NCBI GenBank assembly: GCA_913056255.1
Contig: CAJXLN010000004.1
Span: 1 to 64,000 of the forward strand
Direction: 5' to 3'
From: an uncultured Thermotogae bacterium
GTDB lineage: Bacteria; Thermotogota; Thermotogae; Mesoaciditogales; Mesoaciditogaceae
DNA: 64,000 nucleotides
This document shows, in pieces, positions 17,667 to 26,940 of this stretch (positions within the stretch are counted from its first letter, which is position 1; every line of letters starts with the position of its first letter). The notes beneath the pieces are model-generated. The model was not told the DNA's origin, made no database searches, and saw only the letters and a list, made by a program, of their open reading frames with translations. The position numbers were made by a program, and so were the translations under genes.

Positions 17667-18592
17667 CTGAACACCTTCTTAGGGCGCAAGATAACCTCTT
17701 GTCTTCCGAGCCTTTTAATGGTGGGAATGTACGTGGATTTTCTCTCACTCATTGCGATCGAAATGAACTTTCCAGCTGGTCCCACAACTCTGACCAGTTC
17801 TTTTTTGCCGAACTCATCAAAACTCTCCATTTGATCGACAGTTACAGGTTGCCCGTTTAAAACGGATTTCATAGCTTCTTTGGTGATTTTAACTGTGGGG
17901 AAAAGAGGATTTGTTATTTCCTCAAGGCTTATAAAATCATGATCTTCAAGATGATCGGTTTTGTAAACGTCAATGGCACCTTTCACGCTGAAATTTCCTA
18001 TCCGAGTTCTCCTGAGTTCGTAAGCTATTGCACCGCATCCCAATTTCATTCCAAAATCTCGACAAAGTGCTCTGATGTACGTTCCCTCCGATACGACCGT
18101 CACAAAGTGAACGTATGGAATATCGATTTTTAAGATATCGATAAGATGAATTTTGACACGCTTAGGAGGCATTGTGATGATCTTTCCCGCACGTGCCAGT
18201 TTGTAAAGACGTGTACCGTTGTATTTTTTAGAAGAGTACATGGGTGGAACCTGATCGTACTCGCCAACAAAAGAATTCAAAGCTTCACGAATGGATCTTT
18301 CATCAACACTGCAAAGATGTTTCTCGACGATCTTTCCTGTCCTATCAAAAGTATCGGTGATAGTACCTAACTTGGCAACAACTTCGTAAGTTTTTTCCAT
18401 GTGTAAAAGGTAGTCCAACACACGTGTGGCTTTTCCCACACCAACGAGCAGTAATCCAGTTGCAAAAGGATCAAGTGTTCCGGAATGCCCGACACGTTTT
18501 GTAAGCGTGAGTTTTCTTACCTGATCTACAACATCATGAGATGTTGGACCGGAAGGTTTATCGACTTTTAGAATTCCGTTTTTCATTTTCAA
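17663..18592 (-). CDS. truB: tRNA pseudouridine-55 synthase
   Basis: TruB isomerises U55 in the T-loop of tRNAs. The 309-residue protein contains KPSGPTSHDVV and the catalytic aspartate motif GHSGTLDPFATGLL (about residues 36-49). The PUA-like C-terminal part is present. It overlaps rbfA by about 35 bases at its start and ribF at its end, forming a compact rbfA-truB-ribF operon. Confidence 0.95.
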   Translation of the reverse strand: MKMKNGILKVDKPSGPTSHDVVDQVRKLTLTKRVGHSGTLDPFATGLLLVGVGKATRVLDYLLHMEKTYEVVAKLGTITDTFDRTGKIVEKHLCSVDERSIREALNSFVGEYDQVPPMYSSKKYNGTRLYKLARAGKIITMPPKRVKIHLIDILKIDIPYVHFVTVVSEGTYIRALCRDFGMKLGCGAIAYELRRTRIGNFSVKGAIDVYKTDHLEDHDFISLEEITNPLFPTVKITKEAMKSVLNGQPVTVDQMESFDEFGKKELVRVVGPAGKFISIAMSERKSTYIPTIKRLGRQEVILRPKKVFS

Positions 18593-18926
18593 TTTTCTTG
18601 AAAAGTTTGTCCAATTCGAAGGACTTCTCTATTCCTTTATCATGTATTAAGATCAGTTCAGGCGCTTTAAATGTTCTGATATGCTTTGCGACTTTCGTTT
18701 TAAAGTAACCCTTTGCATTCTCAAGAATTTCAAAGATCTCTTCATTCTTTTTTTCGTTTTCTTCAAAAACACTGAAATACACGTGTGCATATCTGTAATC
18801 CTTGGAGAGTTCCACTCTTACCACTGATACTATCCCTTCAATGCGCGGATCTTTCATATTTCTAAGAGCTTCGGAGAGGATTTTAACCATCTCTGATTCC
18901 AGCATCTCTCTTTTATACATGCCCAT
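18558..18926 (-). CDS. rbfA: 30S ribosome-binding factor A
   Basis: RbfA helps mature the 16S rRNA 5' end and is needed in the cold. The roughly 122-residue product shows the KH-like fold signature, including DPRIEGIVSVVRVELSKDYR and the KTKVAKHIRTFKAPEL region. AGGAG lies upstream. ATG at 18926 is 12 bases from it, while an upstream TTG at 18938 has no spacing, so the ATG is preferred. Two later ATG codons are possible. It is first in the rbfA-truB-ribF operon. Bases 18939-19128 before it hold no gene that I can see. Confidence 0.9.
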   Translation of the reverse strand: MGMYKREMLESEMVKILSEALRNMKDPRIEGIVSVVRVELSKDYRYAHVYFSVFEENEKKNEEIFEILENAKGYFKTKVAKHIRTFKAPELILIHDKGIEKSFELDKLFKKIENEKRNSKSR

Positions 18927-19128
18927 TATTGCGTACAACTCCTCTATTTGGAAGATTTGGCATACGAAAAATTATATCACACGGTGTGTATTTCACCTGC
19001 AAGGCACTACAACCATATGGAAAGTTGATTGAAAGGAAGAGATTTTTTGAATGAAAAATCAGAAAAATAAAAAATACAAGAAACACAGCCACCACACATA
19101 GAAAAGCAAAAGGATCGTTTAGTTATAG

Positions 19129-19521
19129 CTATTCTTTATGTTCAATCTTGGAATACATTTCAATGAACTTATTTATGCGTGCTCTTGTGTCTTTCAAATC
19201 TCTAACGTACAAATGTAGATAATTTTTCCCTTCAGCCGTGATCTTGTAAACCCGGCGTGGAGCTCCTACACCGGTAGTGTCCCACTCTGAGACAACTATT
19301 TTTTTTGCCTCCATCTGTCGAAGTATTCTATAAAGAGTTCCCATTTGTCCTATTCCATTGAACTCAACATCGAATTCTCCGAGCGATTTGGTGAGATCGT
19401 AGCCATGAGCGGGTTCTCTTGAAAGTAATAGCAATACGTATCCTTCGAGCCACTGACCCGATTTGAGATTCCTTCCTTTTTCACAGCCTCGTCTCATACC
19501 ATGTCTCGACACACATCTCAT
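19129..19521 (-). CDS. PadR-family transcriptional regulator
   Basis: This 130-residue winged-helix protein matches PadR. SGQWLEGYVLLLLSREPAHGYDL is the first helix and turn, MGTLYRILRQMEAKK the recognition region, and GAPRRVYKITAEGKNYL the wing. The tail is a short helix likely used for dimerisation. Its ATG overlaps the stop of the sensor kinase gene by four bases (ATGA). Sharing an operon with a PhoR/PhoB-type pair is unusual. It carries two cysteines in its N-terminal 13 residues. Its target is unknown. Confidence 0.85.
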   Translation of the reverse strand: MRCVSRHGMRRGCEKGRNLKSGQWLEGYVLLLLSREPAHGYDLTKSLGEFDVEFNGIGQMGTLYRILRQMEAKKIVVSEWDTTGVGAPRRVYKITAEGKNYLHLYVRDLKDTRARINKFIEMYSKIEHKE

Positions 19522-20762
19522 CCTTTCATCAAAATCGGAAGAAATATTTTGAACTCAGAGCCAACACCTTTTTCACTCGAAACTTCAATACGACCTCCAT
19601 GTCTTTTAACGATCATTCTTACGATTGAAAGTCCCAAACCTGTACCGCCAACTTTTCTTGAACGTGCTTTATCTACTCTATAAAAGCGATCGAATAGCTT
19701 TGAAATAGAATCAGACGGTATGCCTAAGCCTGTATCTTTGACAATTAAAATACATTCTTTATCAGCAAAACCACATGACAGTTCAACACGTTTTTCGCCT
19801 TTTTCCTTTTGTGATGTGTATTTTATAGCATTGTCCGTAAGATTAAGAATGGCCTGAACCAGTCTATCAAAATCTCCATTAACGGTAATGCCTGAATTAC
19901 AAGAAATTTTGACATCAACTCCCAAACTTTCGGCCATAGGCTTCACTATCCTTGAAACGTACTTGACCACATCGCTTATTTCAACTTCTTCAAAGTCGAA
20001 TACCGCTTTACCTTCCTCTATCTTTTGAAGGTCTAAAAGATCGTTTATCAACCTGCTCATTCTTGCCGATTCAGCTTCTATTATGCTCAAAAAGTGTTTT
20101 ACAGTCTCCAAGTCTGAAAAATCGTCATCAAGTAATGTTTCCGCATACCCGTGAATGGACGTCAAAGGCGTTTTGAGTTCGTGAGAAACATTTGATATGA
20201 ACTCTTTTCTTGCACTGTCAAGTTCTCGTTCTTTGGTTACATCCTTCATCAGGATTATCAGAACTTCCTCTTTCTCACTCAGAATGACAGGTATGGCATC
20301 ACACCTTACGAAACGCTTTTTAGGATAGAGGATGGATATCTCCGTTGAGTCGCTTTTGAAGGATTTGAGATTCTTGTCGGCAAAACTCAACACTTCGTAA
20401 TTATCCACCAATTCCACGAGTTTTTCCCCGACAGATTTTCTTTCTTTTATTCCGACCATCTCACGCGCAGCCGAATTGTCCATCAGTATTCTACCGGATC
20501 TATCAAGTATTATTATTCCATCACTGATATTCTGGAGGATAATACGCATGTTTTCACGGCTGTGAATTGCCTCTTCGTATTTAGCCTCCAGATCATGCTT
20601 CATATCTTTGAGCACACCAAGAATTTTTATTGTTGGTACGTCTTTATCGGCTATAGCGTGTGAGACATCCCTAAGGATTCGTCTGGCTTTAACGAGTTCA
20701 AGATATAAGAGCAATGCAAGTACAAGACTTGCAGCTGCAATGACTGCCAACACAATTACCAA
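19518..20762 (-). CDS. PhoR-like sensor histidine kinase
   Basis: The 414-residue kinase has one N-terminal membrane helix (about 2-22), a linker, and a PAS domain (about 80-185, NISDGIIILDRSGRIL). The HisKA box follows as SHELKTPLTSIHGYAE with the phospho-accepting histidine, then HATPase with DNAIKYTSQ, DTGLGIP and GGTGLGLSIV. No extracellular sensor domain is present, as in PhoR-type kinases that read the signal through partners. It follows its response regulator by 12 bases. A PhoU-like gene is far away at 50.4 kb. The phosphate role is inference. Confidence 0.88.
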   Translation of the reverse strand: MVIVLAVIAAASLVLALLLYLELVKARRILRDVSHAIADKDVPTIKILGVLKDMKHDLEAKYEEAIHSRENMRIILQNISDGIIILDRSGRILMDNSAAREMVGIKERKSVGEKLVELVDNYEVLSFADKNLKSFKSDSTEISILYPKKRFVRCDAIPVILSEKEEVLIILMKDVTKERELDSARKEFISNVSHELKTPLTSIHGYAETLLDDDFSDLETVKHFLSIIEAESARMSRLINDLLDLQKIEEGKAVFDFEEVEISDVVKYVSRIVKPMAESLGVDVKISCNSGITVNGDFDRLVQAILNLTDNAIKYTSQKEKGEKRVELSCGFADKECILIVKDTGLGIPSDSISKLFDRFYRVDKARSRKVGGTGLGLSIVRMIVKRHGGRIEVSSEKGVGSEFKIFLPILMKG

Positions 20763-20774
20763 GGTCGTGAACTA

Positions 20775-21494
20775 TCAGTCCTCGCTTCCCGGATCCTTGA
20801 ACTTGTATCCCTTTCCTCTGACCGTGACAATGTACTTGGGGTTTGATGGATCTTCTTCGATTTTGGTTCTCAGTCTCCTTATATGTACATCCACAGTACG
20901 CGTGTCACCGTAATAATCGTACCCCCAAAGAGTGTCAAGCAGCACATCTCTGCTGAAAACTTTGCTTTTGTTCTCAGACAAAAATCTGAGAAGGTCAAAT
21001 TCCAAAGGTGTTAAGTTCACGAATTTCCCTCTGACCTTAACTTCATACTTTTCCAAGTCTATTTCCAGATCTTTAGCGGTGATCTTTTTTGGTTTTTCCT
21101 CACTTTTCTTAAGAGATTGATCTGTTCTTCTGAAAATCGCTTTTATTCGTGCAAGAAGTTCTCTTACACTGAAGGGTTTCGTTATGTAGTCATCTGCACC
21201 GAGTTCAAGACCAAGAACTCTATCGAATTCTTCACCCTTTGCAGTCAAAAATATCACAGGTTTATCCCTGTTTTTATCGCCGCTCCTTAGAGTTCTCACG
21301 AGATCAAACCCATCCATTCCTGGGAGCATGACATCAATTATGAAAAGATCTATGTCGCTTTCGTTTATTATTTCAAGAGCTTTTTCCGCGTCATAGGCTT
21401 TGATGACATCGTACCCCTCCTTCTTAAGATTATAGCTGACAAGTTCCACTATTGATGGCTCGTCGTCAACAACCAATATCCGCTTTTTTGCCAC
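20775..21494 (-). CDS. PhoB-like response regulator
   Basis: This 239-residue OmpR/PhoB-family regulator has a receiver domain with DDEPS, the acceptor aspartate in IIDVMLPGMDG and the lysine in TKPFS. A winged-helix output domain follows (TPLEFDLLRFLSENKSKVFSR, DVHIRRLRTKIE). The GTG at 21494 is chosen because GGAGGG sits seven bases upstream; the longer frame would start inside the preceding gene. The end of that gene overlaps this start by 29 bases. It pairs with the kinase downstream. Confidence 0.9.
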   Translation of the reverse strand: MAKKRILVVDDEPSIVELVSYNLKKEGYDVIKAYDAEKALEIINESDIDLFIIDVMLPGMDGFDLVRTLRSGDKNRDKPVIFLTAKGEEFDRVLGLELGADDYITKPFSVRELLARIKAIFRRTDQSLKKSEEKPKKITAKDLEIDLEKYEVKVRGKFVNLTPLEFDLLRFLSENKSKVFSRDVLLDTLWGYDYYGDTRTVDVHIRRLRTKIEEDPSNPKYIVTVRGKGYKFKDPGSED

Positions 21495-23055
21495 TTTTAA
21501 TCCCTCCTTGATTCTTTGCCTTTTCACAAACTCCACATACTTCACATTTTCCGATTTGACAATCAGGATATGTTTTGAATTTAAATGCCATATCCTTTTG
21601 AAGATTCAAAAATGACTCATTCATAACATTTATGTAGCTCCAGCTTCGGCTTGGATTCCAAAACTTCTCTACGCCTTTTAAAACTCCAAGAGGTTTGTCG
21701 GAATTTGCAAGTTCTTTGGAAAGTTCTGGAGTTGCGGTGGAAATTATCCACTGAATTCTTGCCAATCTTGCACTCTCAAATTTAGACCTTACATGCATCT
21801 TTCCAAATGCAGAGCTAAGATACCGTTTACGCCATTTGAGTTCCTTCCCATCCAGCATTTTAAAATTCTCCAAAGGAGTCCACGGTTTTGGAATAAAAGG
21901 ATTGAGACTCACATAAGGAAGTAGTCCATTGGCCTTAACACGTTTAACAATATCAATTATACCATCCAGATCCTCCTGTTTTTCTTCTGGAAGACCGTAA
22001 ATGAAATACATTTTTACCCTCTTCAACCCACACTCCTTGACATATCTAATAGCTTGTTCTATATCTCTATCAGATATCTTTTTATTGATCAGATCTCTTA
22101 TACGTTGTGTACCGGCTTCAGGAGCGAGCGTTATTTCACGATCTTCAAGAGTTACAAGCGTATCTATTAAATGTGGAGTTATGGCATCAAGTCTCACAGA
22201 CGAAACACTTAATCCCCTCACTTTGCCTTTGATCCATTCCAAAAGCTCATCCAGATATGGGTAGTCTGAAACTGTTGCCGCAACTAATCCCACATTTTCG
22301 GTGTATTTAAGGGCATTAGATATTTTACTCTTGATTTTCTCCAATTTCATATACCGTGCCGGTCTGTAAACGTAACCTGCTACACAAAATCTACATCCAC
22401 GTGTGCAACCGCGCTCTATCTCCACCAAATATCTTTTGCCGAAAGCACCGCGAGAAGATAGAAAGAATGATTCTGCCAAGGAGTTTTCCATATTTTCCAG
22501 CTTTGAAAGCTTCACGGTTCTAACACCAAGCATTGGTATTGATAGGCACGACATCTTCGAGAGCTTTTCTAAAAGTTTTTCACCCCGTACACCTTGTGTC
22601 CAAAAAGAGTACATTTCTTCAAAAAACTCCGGACAACCCTCTATTTCGCCGTGAAAAATCACATCTGCCACAATCCATAAAGAATTAGGATTGAAAAAAG
22701 TCATTGCCCCCCCTACAATCACCAAGGGACTTCCATTTCTTTTGTACGAGGAAGCACTGATATGGCTCTTTTTAAATACGCTTAAAACATTTAAAACATC
22801 TGATTCGAATGAAATTGAAAAAGCCCATATATCAAAATCAGATAGTGGCCTGTTGTGTTCTATGGATCTCAACTGCGTATTTTCATCGTATACAAAGCGC
22901 TCACACGCAAATCCCACTCGTGACAACATTGCGTACACCGCATTGAATCCCAAGTTCGAGATTGCCGAAGCGTAATCATTTGGAAAGATCAACGCGATCG
23001 AAGGCCCACCGCCTGCTTTGATAAGGGCCGTTTCAGCCGTTTTCGGTTGTAACAT
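21466..23055 (-). CDS. B12-domain radical SAM protein with extra C-terminal cysteines
   Basis: The N-terminal 180 residues look like a cobalamin-binding-type domain of radical SAM enzymes. Near residue 220 is ERGCTRGCRFC, the CxxxCxxC site for the 4Fe-4S cluster, followed by a TIM-barrel core (LAPEAGTQRIRD). The C-terminal tail has CQIGKCEVCGVC, a possible second cluster site. It resembles the widespread TIGR03960-like radical SAM proteins, often fused to or followed by a DUF2344 partner that is absent here. The start is uncertain: ATG 23055 or GTG 23070, both inside the end of ftsH. The function is unknown. Confidence 0.75.
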   Translation of the reverse strand: MLQPKTAETALIKAGGGPSIALIFPNDYASAISNLGFNAVYAMLSRVGFACERFVYDENTQLRSIEHNRPLSDFDIWAFSISFESDVLNVLSVFKKSHISASSYKRNGSPLVIVGGAMTFFNPNSLWIVADVIFHGEIEGCPEFFEEMYSFWTQGVRGEKLLEKLSKMSCLSIPMLGVRTVKLSKLENMENSLAESFFLSSRGAFGKRYLVEIERGCTRGCRFCVAGYVYRPARYMKLEKIKSKISNALKYTENVGLVAATVSDYPYLDELLEWIKGKVRGLSVSSVRLDAITPHLIDTLVTLEDREITLAPEAGTQRIRDLINKKISDRDIEQAIRYVKECGLKRVKMYFIYGLPEEKQEDLDGIIDIVKRVKANGLLPYVSLNPFIPKPWTPLENFKMLDGKELKWRKRYLSSAFGKMHVRSKFESARLARIQWIISTATPELSKELANSDKPLGVLKGVEKFWNPSRSWSYINVMNESFLNLQKDMAFKFKTYPDCQIGKCEVCGVCEKAKNQGGIKSGKKADIGC

Positions 23056-24937
23056 TGCCTTTAGGGGCACTGTGGTTTTTACCGGCTTTATCTACATCAT
23101 CTGCAGCTATATCGTCACTTTTAAGCAAACGATTGAGTTCTTCACCCTGTATGGTTTCTTTTTCCAAAAGAATTTCGGCTATGCTATCCATTTTATCACG
23201 ATATTTCAATAAAATTTCCTTGGCTCGAGAATAACATTGGCTGACTATGATCTTGACCTGTTTGTCTATCTCCGAAGCGGTTTCCTCACTGTAGTTTTTC
23301 ATTTGAGAAAGCTGTTTCCCAAGAAAGACTTCTTCTTCTTCCGAGCCCCAAGCAATTGGCCCGATATTTTCACTCATTCCGTACTTGCACACCATATTTC
23401 TTGCTGTCTTTGTTGCTCTCTCTATATCATTAGAAGCACCCGTTGTGATTTCGTTGAAGACAATGTCTTCTGCGGCACGTCCACCAAGAAGTCCAGTGAT
23501 TTTATCCAAGATCTCATCTTTAGACATCAAATATTTGTCCTGAAGTGGAAGTTGCAGCGTAAATCCAAGCGCATGCATTCCACGCGGCACTATCGAAATT
23601 TTGTGAACTGGATCTGCATTTGGCAGAACTGCTCCAACGATCGCGTGACCGATCTCATGGTAAGCGACTATCTTACGTTCCTTAGCGCTTACTAGCCTCG
23701 ATTTTCTTTCTGGGCCGGCTATAACCCTGTCTATCGCTTCCTCAAAATCCTCGAATTCTATTTGTCTCTTCTTTCTTTGCGCCGCAAGTAAGGCAGCTTC
23801 ATTGACAAGATTCTCAAGATCGGCCCCAACAAATCCAGGAGTTCTCTGCGCCAGAATCTTTGGATCGATGTTTCTATCTATTGATTTTCCACGCATGTGA
23901 ACTCGCAATATCGCTTCTCTTCCATTTATATCCGGGGGATCCACGAGAATTTTCTTATCGAATCTTCCAGGTCTTAAAAGGGCAGAATCAAGTATGTCAG
24001 GCCTATTCGTTGCTGCCATGACGATCACTGCTGTGTTTTGATCAAAGCCATCCATTTCTACAAGAAGTTGGTTTAGAGTTTGTTCTCTCTCATCATGACC
24101 TCCACCAAGCCCTGCACCCCTCTGACGACCAACCGCATCTATTTCGTCTATAAACACGATGGAAGGTTCATTTTGTTTGGCTTGAGCGAAAAGATCTCTC
24201 ACCCTTGAAGCACCGACACCTACAAAAAGTTCCACAAAATCCGATCCGCTTATATGGAAAAATGGAACACCGGCCTCACCTGCCGTGGCACGTGCGAGAA
24301 GAGTTTTTCCGGTTCCGGGAGGTCCAACAAGAAGTACTCCTTTTGGCATTCTCGCCCCAAGTGTGTTGAATGTTCCTGGATTCTTAAGAAATTCCACAAC
24401 AGATCTCAATTCTTCTTTCGATTCTTCTACACCTGCAACATCGTCAAAAGTTACTTTTTTCTTGTTGGAGTCGTAAATTTTTGCAGGACTTTTTGTAAAA
24501 GTAAAGGCCTGAGAACCCCCTCCGCTCATACGCTTCATAATGAACCAGAAGAATAAGAAAAAGAGTACTAACGGTACGACGGTTCCCAATATACTGAACC
24601 ACATCGAAGCGTTGCCTGACTGTTTCGCAACAACATTTATATTCTGAGAGTGCATTTTTTCCACAAACTGACTGCTTGTGAGCAACCACGGTGCGTATAG
24701 TTGGTACTTCCCTGTGTTGGTTATAACTGTGGTGTTTCCGTCACTGTTTATGATCACTTCTTTTATCGGAGACGGTTTCTCTTCAACCATTGTCAGGAAC
24801 TTAGTAAAATTAATTTGAACAACAGGAGTAGGTGCTTGCCACATATTCCTTACAAGAAAAAATATGAGGATCAGTACCAACGTGTAAAGCATAAACGATT
24901 TCCAATTTGGACCAATTGGTTTGTAATTCTTGGGCAT
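23033..24937 (-). CDS. ftsH: ATP-dependent membrane metalloprotease FtsH
   Basis: FtsH degrades membrane and soluble proteins. The 634-residue protein has two transmembrane segments (about 15-30 and 113-135) flanking a periplasmic domain. The AAA core carries GPPGTGKT (Walker A), [10 protein letters not shown] (Walker B) and the SRH region ATNRPD. The zinc-protease motif is HEIGHA. It follows tilS by four bases, a pairing seen in many bacteria (tilS-ftsH). No truncation is seen. Confidence 0.97.
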   Translation of the reverse strand: MPKNYKPIGPNWKSFMLYTLVLILIFFLVRNMWQAPTPVVQINFTKFLTMVEEKPSPIKEVIINSDGNTTVITNTGKYQLYAPWLLTSSQFVEKMHSQNINVVAKQSGNASMWFSILGTVVPLVLFFLFFWFIMKRMSGGGSQAFTFTKSPAKIYDSNKKKVTFDDVAGVEESKEELRSVVEFLKNPGTFNTLGARMPKGVLLVGPPGTGKTLLARATAGEAGVPFFHISGSDFVELFVGVGASRVRDLFAQAKQNEPSIVFIDEIDAVGRQRGAGLGGGHDEREQTLNQLLVEMDGFDQNTAVIVMAATNRPDILDSALLRPGRFDKKILVDPPDINGREAILRVHMRGKSIDRNIDPKILAQRTPGFVGADLENLVNEAALLAAQRKKRQIEFEDFEEAIDRVIAGPERKSRLVSAKERKIVAYHEIGHAIVGAVLPNADPVHKISIVPRGMHALGFTLQLPLQDKYLMSKDEILDKITGLLGGRAAEDIVFNEITTGASNDIERATKTARNMVCKYGMSENIGPIAWGSEEEEVFLGKQLSQMKNYSEETASEIDKQVKIIVSQCYSRAKEILLKYRDKMDSIAEILLEKETIQGEELNRLLKSDDIAADDVDKAGKNHSAPKGNVTTENG

Positions 24938-24941
24938 CCTT

Positions 24942-26327
24942 TTAAAAGTTACCTCCTTCCCGACTAAGTAACAAAATCTTATGCGTAGTTTTTGTTACTT
25001 TAAAATCTTCGGGTATCATTATTCCTACAATCCAGACTATCTTACCATTTTTTTGAGAAATTACAGGAAACTTTTTTCTCAAAGAAAGAGAGATTTTTCG
25101 ATCTTTCAAAATTGAAAGCACAGTTTTACTTCTCTTCATTCCAAGAGGAACTATTTTTTCACCAATCTCTACCCTTCTTAAAAAGAGTGGAAGTTGTACT
25201 TTTTCAGCGTCCAAAACGGCAATACTTTTCGCATCTCCGAAGTAATCGTTAAAATTTTCAATTTTTGCCTGCACTTTCAATGACAGCTCTTCAACTTCGA
25301 CTTCGCCTGGTACGTTAAGTTCAATGGGTTCCGTCCAATTCACAGTTTCGGCTTTTGTACCAAAGGAAAATGTATCTCGCGTTTTTAAAGCGTATATTCC
25401 TCTACCAAGGTTAAGCTCACCTTCTCCAAACTTTCTTATCAGATTTACTGTTGAATCGATCTTCTCGCGGGAAATTTCGATGTTCAAACGTCTGAAGCAT
25501 TCTTTGGCAAGCTCAGACAATAAAAGATCTTCCTTGCCAATGAGATCCTTTATTGAAAAAGTTATTCTGTCCTCTGTTATTACGGAATTTTTAAACATCT
25601 TCATAACCTTATCGCCGATGAAGTCTTGATATTCACGAAGTATTTTTGTAACTTCAAACACCTTGCTTTCGATATCAGGACAGAATTCACTTTTAACGAT
25701 TGGAATAAGAACATGTCTCACTTTGTTTCGCGTATAACGTACATCTGAATTCGTTTTGTCCTCAAAAAAGTTCAACCTCTTTATTGTAACATATTCTCGT
25801 ATTGTTTTTTCATCAAAGATCAAAAAAGGTTTTATATACGATCCGTTTTTTGGACGCATACCAATCAATCCACCAATGCCACTTCCTCTAAAAAGCCTGA
25901 TGAAGAAATTTTCGGCCAAATCAGAAAGATGATGTGCTGTGGCGATTTTTTGAGCTTTGAACCTTTTCATCGCATCTTCGAAAAATTCGTATCGCACAAC
26001 GCGCGCAGCTTCTTCAATTGACATTCCCTTGTGGTATTTCTTGTACTTTAGAACGTTTTTCGATTGTATTAGACATTCCATTCCAAGTTCTCTTGCCATT
26101 TTGTAAATTGCCGGACCTTCTTTTGCCGCTTCTAAACGTATCATGTGATTGAGATGTGCAACCATAAAATCAGCTTTCAATTCTGATTTCAGTGCGCTTA
26201 ACGCGTACATCATGGCGATCGAATCTGCGCCTCCTGAGACAGCGAGTACTACACGCTCTCCAGGTGTCACGAGCTTCTCTTTTTTCACGAATTTTAAAAG
26301 TTTATATTCGAACTCGTTGAACTTCAT
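24942..26327 (-). CDS. tilS: tRNA(Ile)-lysidine synthetase
   Basis: TilS converts the wobble C of tRNA-Ile(CAU) to lysidine. The protein of about 461 residues has the PP-loop SGGADSIAMMYAL near residues 31-43, then the N-terminal catalytic region and the larger C-terminal tRNA-binding part. The ATG at 26327 is preferred because GGAGGTGA lies six bases upstream; a TTG codon immediately before it is in frame. It heads the tilS-ftsH run. Confidence 0.94.
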   Translation of the reverse strand: MKFNEFEYKLLKFVKKEKLVTPGERVVLAVSGGADSIAMMYALSALKSELKADFMVAHLNHMIRLEAAKEGPAIYKMARELGMECLIQSKNVLKYKKYHKGMSIEEAARVVRYEFFEDAMKRFKAQKIATAHHLSDLAENFFIRLFRGSGIGGLIGMRPKNGSYIKPFLIFDEKTIREYVTIKRLNFFEDKTNSDVRYTRNKVRHVLIPIVKSEFCPDIESKVFEVTKILREYQDFIGDKVMKMFKNSVITEDRITFSIKDLIGKEDLLLSELAKECFRRLNIEISREKIDSTVNLIRKFGEGELNLGRGIYALKTRDTFSFGTKAETVNWTEPIELNVPGEVEVEELSLKVQAKIENFNDYFGDAKSIAVLDAEKVQLPLFLRRVEIGEKIVPLGMKRSKTVLSILKDRKISLSLRKKFPVISQKNGKIVWIVGIMIPEDFKVTKTTHKILLLSREGGNF

Positions 26328-26424
26328 CAATCACCTCCGTAATGTAGTAATATAATACATTTCGTTTAAGTCTTGAACACTTGCAAGGTTCAAAGGCACA
26401 TGATCTTATAATTTTCACTCTCAT

Positions 26425-26456
26425 AAAAAAGTGAACTCAGAGCTTTACTCTGAGTT
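26425..26456 (-). terminator. Rho-independent terminator of tRNA-Thr
   Basis: On the minus strand AACTCAGAG, a five-base loop and CTCTGAGTT form a nine-pair stem followed shortly by six T. It begins two bases after the encoded CCA of the tRNA, so it ends the tRNA transcript before tilS. Confidence 0.85.
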
Positions 26457-26457
26457 C

Positions 26458-26533
26458 TGGAGCCAGCGTAGGGATTCGAACCCTAGACCTACTCATTACG
26501 AATGAGTTGCTCTACCAGCTGAGCTACGCTGGC
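26458..26533 (-). tRNA. tRNA-Thr (CGT)
   Basis: A complete 76-base cloverleaf can be folded. The acceptor stem is GCCAGCG with CGCTGGC. The D-arm is GCTC and GAGC, and the anticodon stem ACTCA and TGAGT. The anticodon loop TTCGTAA gives anticodon CGT, and the T-arm has GGTTCGAATCC. The discriminator is T and CCA is encoded. It reads the threonine codon ACG. A terminator follows at once. A possible promoter (TTGACA, 18 bases, TAAATT at 26736-26707) lies far upstream inside repeat copy D. Confidence 0.96.
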
Positions 26534-26605
26534 AATAAATATCGCTACACGATTTTCTCGACGCTCAAAAACGACAAACTCCCATAAACCAAGGTTAAAA
26601 TGAAC

Positions 26606-26861
26606 GCTTTTACTTAAACAAAGTGCCCTTTCTCCCAGCTACAGGGACAGTAGACACTTTTACTCTCTTGTTTAATTACATTTTCTTTAGAAATGTAGTT
26701 GTTAATAATTTACCATTAATCTTCGCTATTTGTCAAGCAAAAAAATGACAGTGCAATTCATCTCACCAACTAAAGGCAGCCAAGAGACGGTAGCCGTGAA
26801 GTCGAGAACGACAATACTTGAGAGTTAAAGATATCGTGATTATTTAAGGATAGGTTCTTAG
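26606..26861. repeat. Repeat copy D with a degenerate left terminal repeat
   Basis: Bases 26772-26861 are a full copy of the 90-bp repeat, with both small hairpins intact (ACGG-TAG-CCGT and GTCG-AGAA-CGAC). At 26606-26622, GCTTTTACTTAAACAAA matches the left terminus of the 436-bp element at 14 of 17 bases. The whole may therefore be a second, shorter (about 256-bp) member of the same family that lacks the tandem units. It fills most of the gap between tRNA-Thr and the MFS gene. Confidence 0.65.
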
Positions 26862-26900
26862 TGAACTACCTTTCACTTACTTCGTTGAGGATGGAGACTT

Positions 26901-26931
26901 TTGATAATTACGTTAAAAATTGTCATATAAT
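26901..26931 (+). promoter_or_regulatory. Promoter of the MFS gene, giving a near-leaderless mRNA
   Basis: TTGATA (26901-26906) and TATAAT (26926-26931), 19 bases apart, lie only nine bases before the first ATG at 26941. No Shine-Dalgarno sequence stands between. Transcription should start within a few bases of the ATG. Confidence 0.5.
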
Positions 26932-26940
26932 ACCTCCATT

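Noticed and set aside
16773-17800. FMN riboswitch near ribF
   Set aside because: ribF lies inside an overlapping operon with no leader, and no riboswitch-like sequence was seen.
26540-26700. A second RNA gene (SRP RNA or T-box) upstream of tRNA-Thr
   Set aside because: Some stem potential exists (AAGTG with CACTT, GTCCCT with AGGG) but no SRP tetraloop core or T-box sequence is present.
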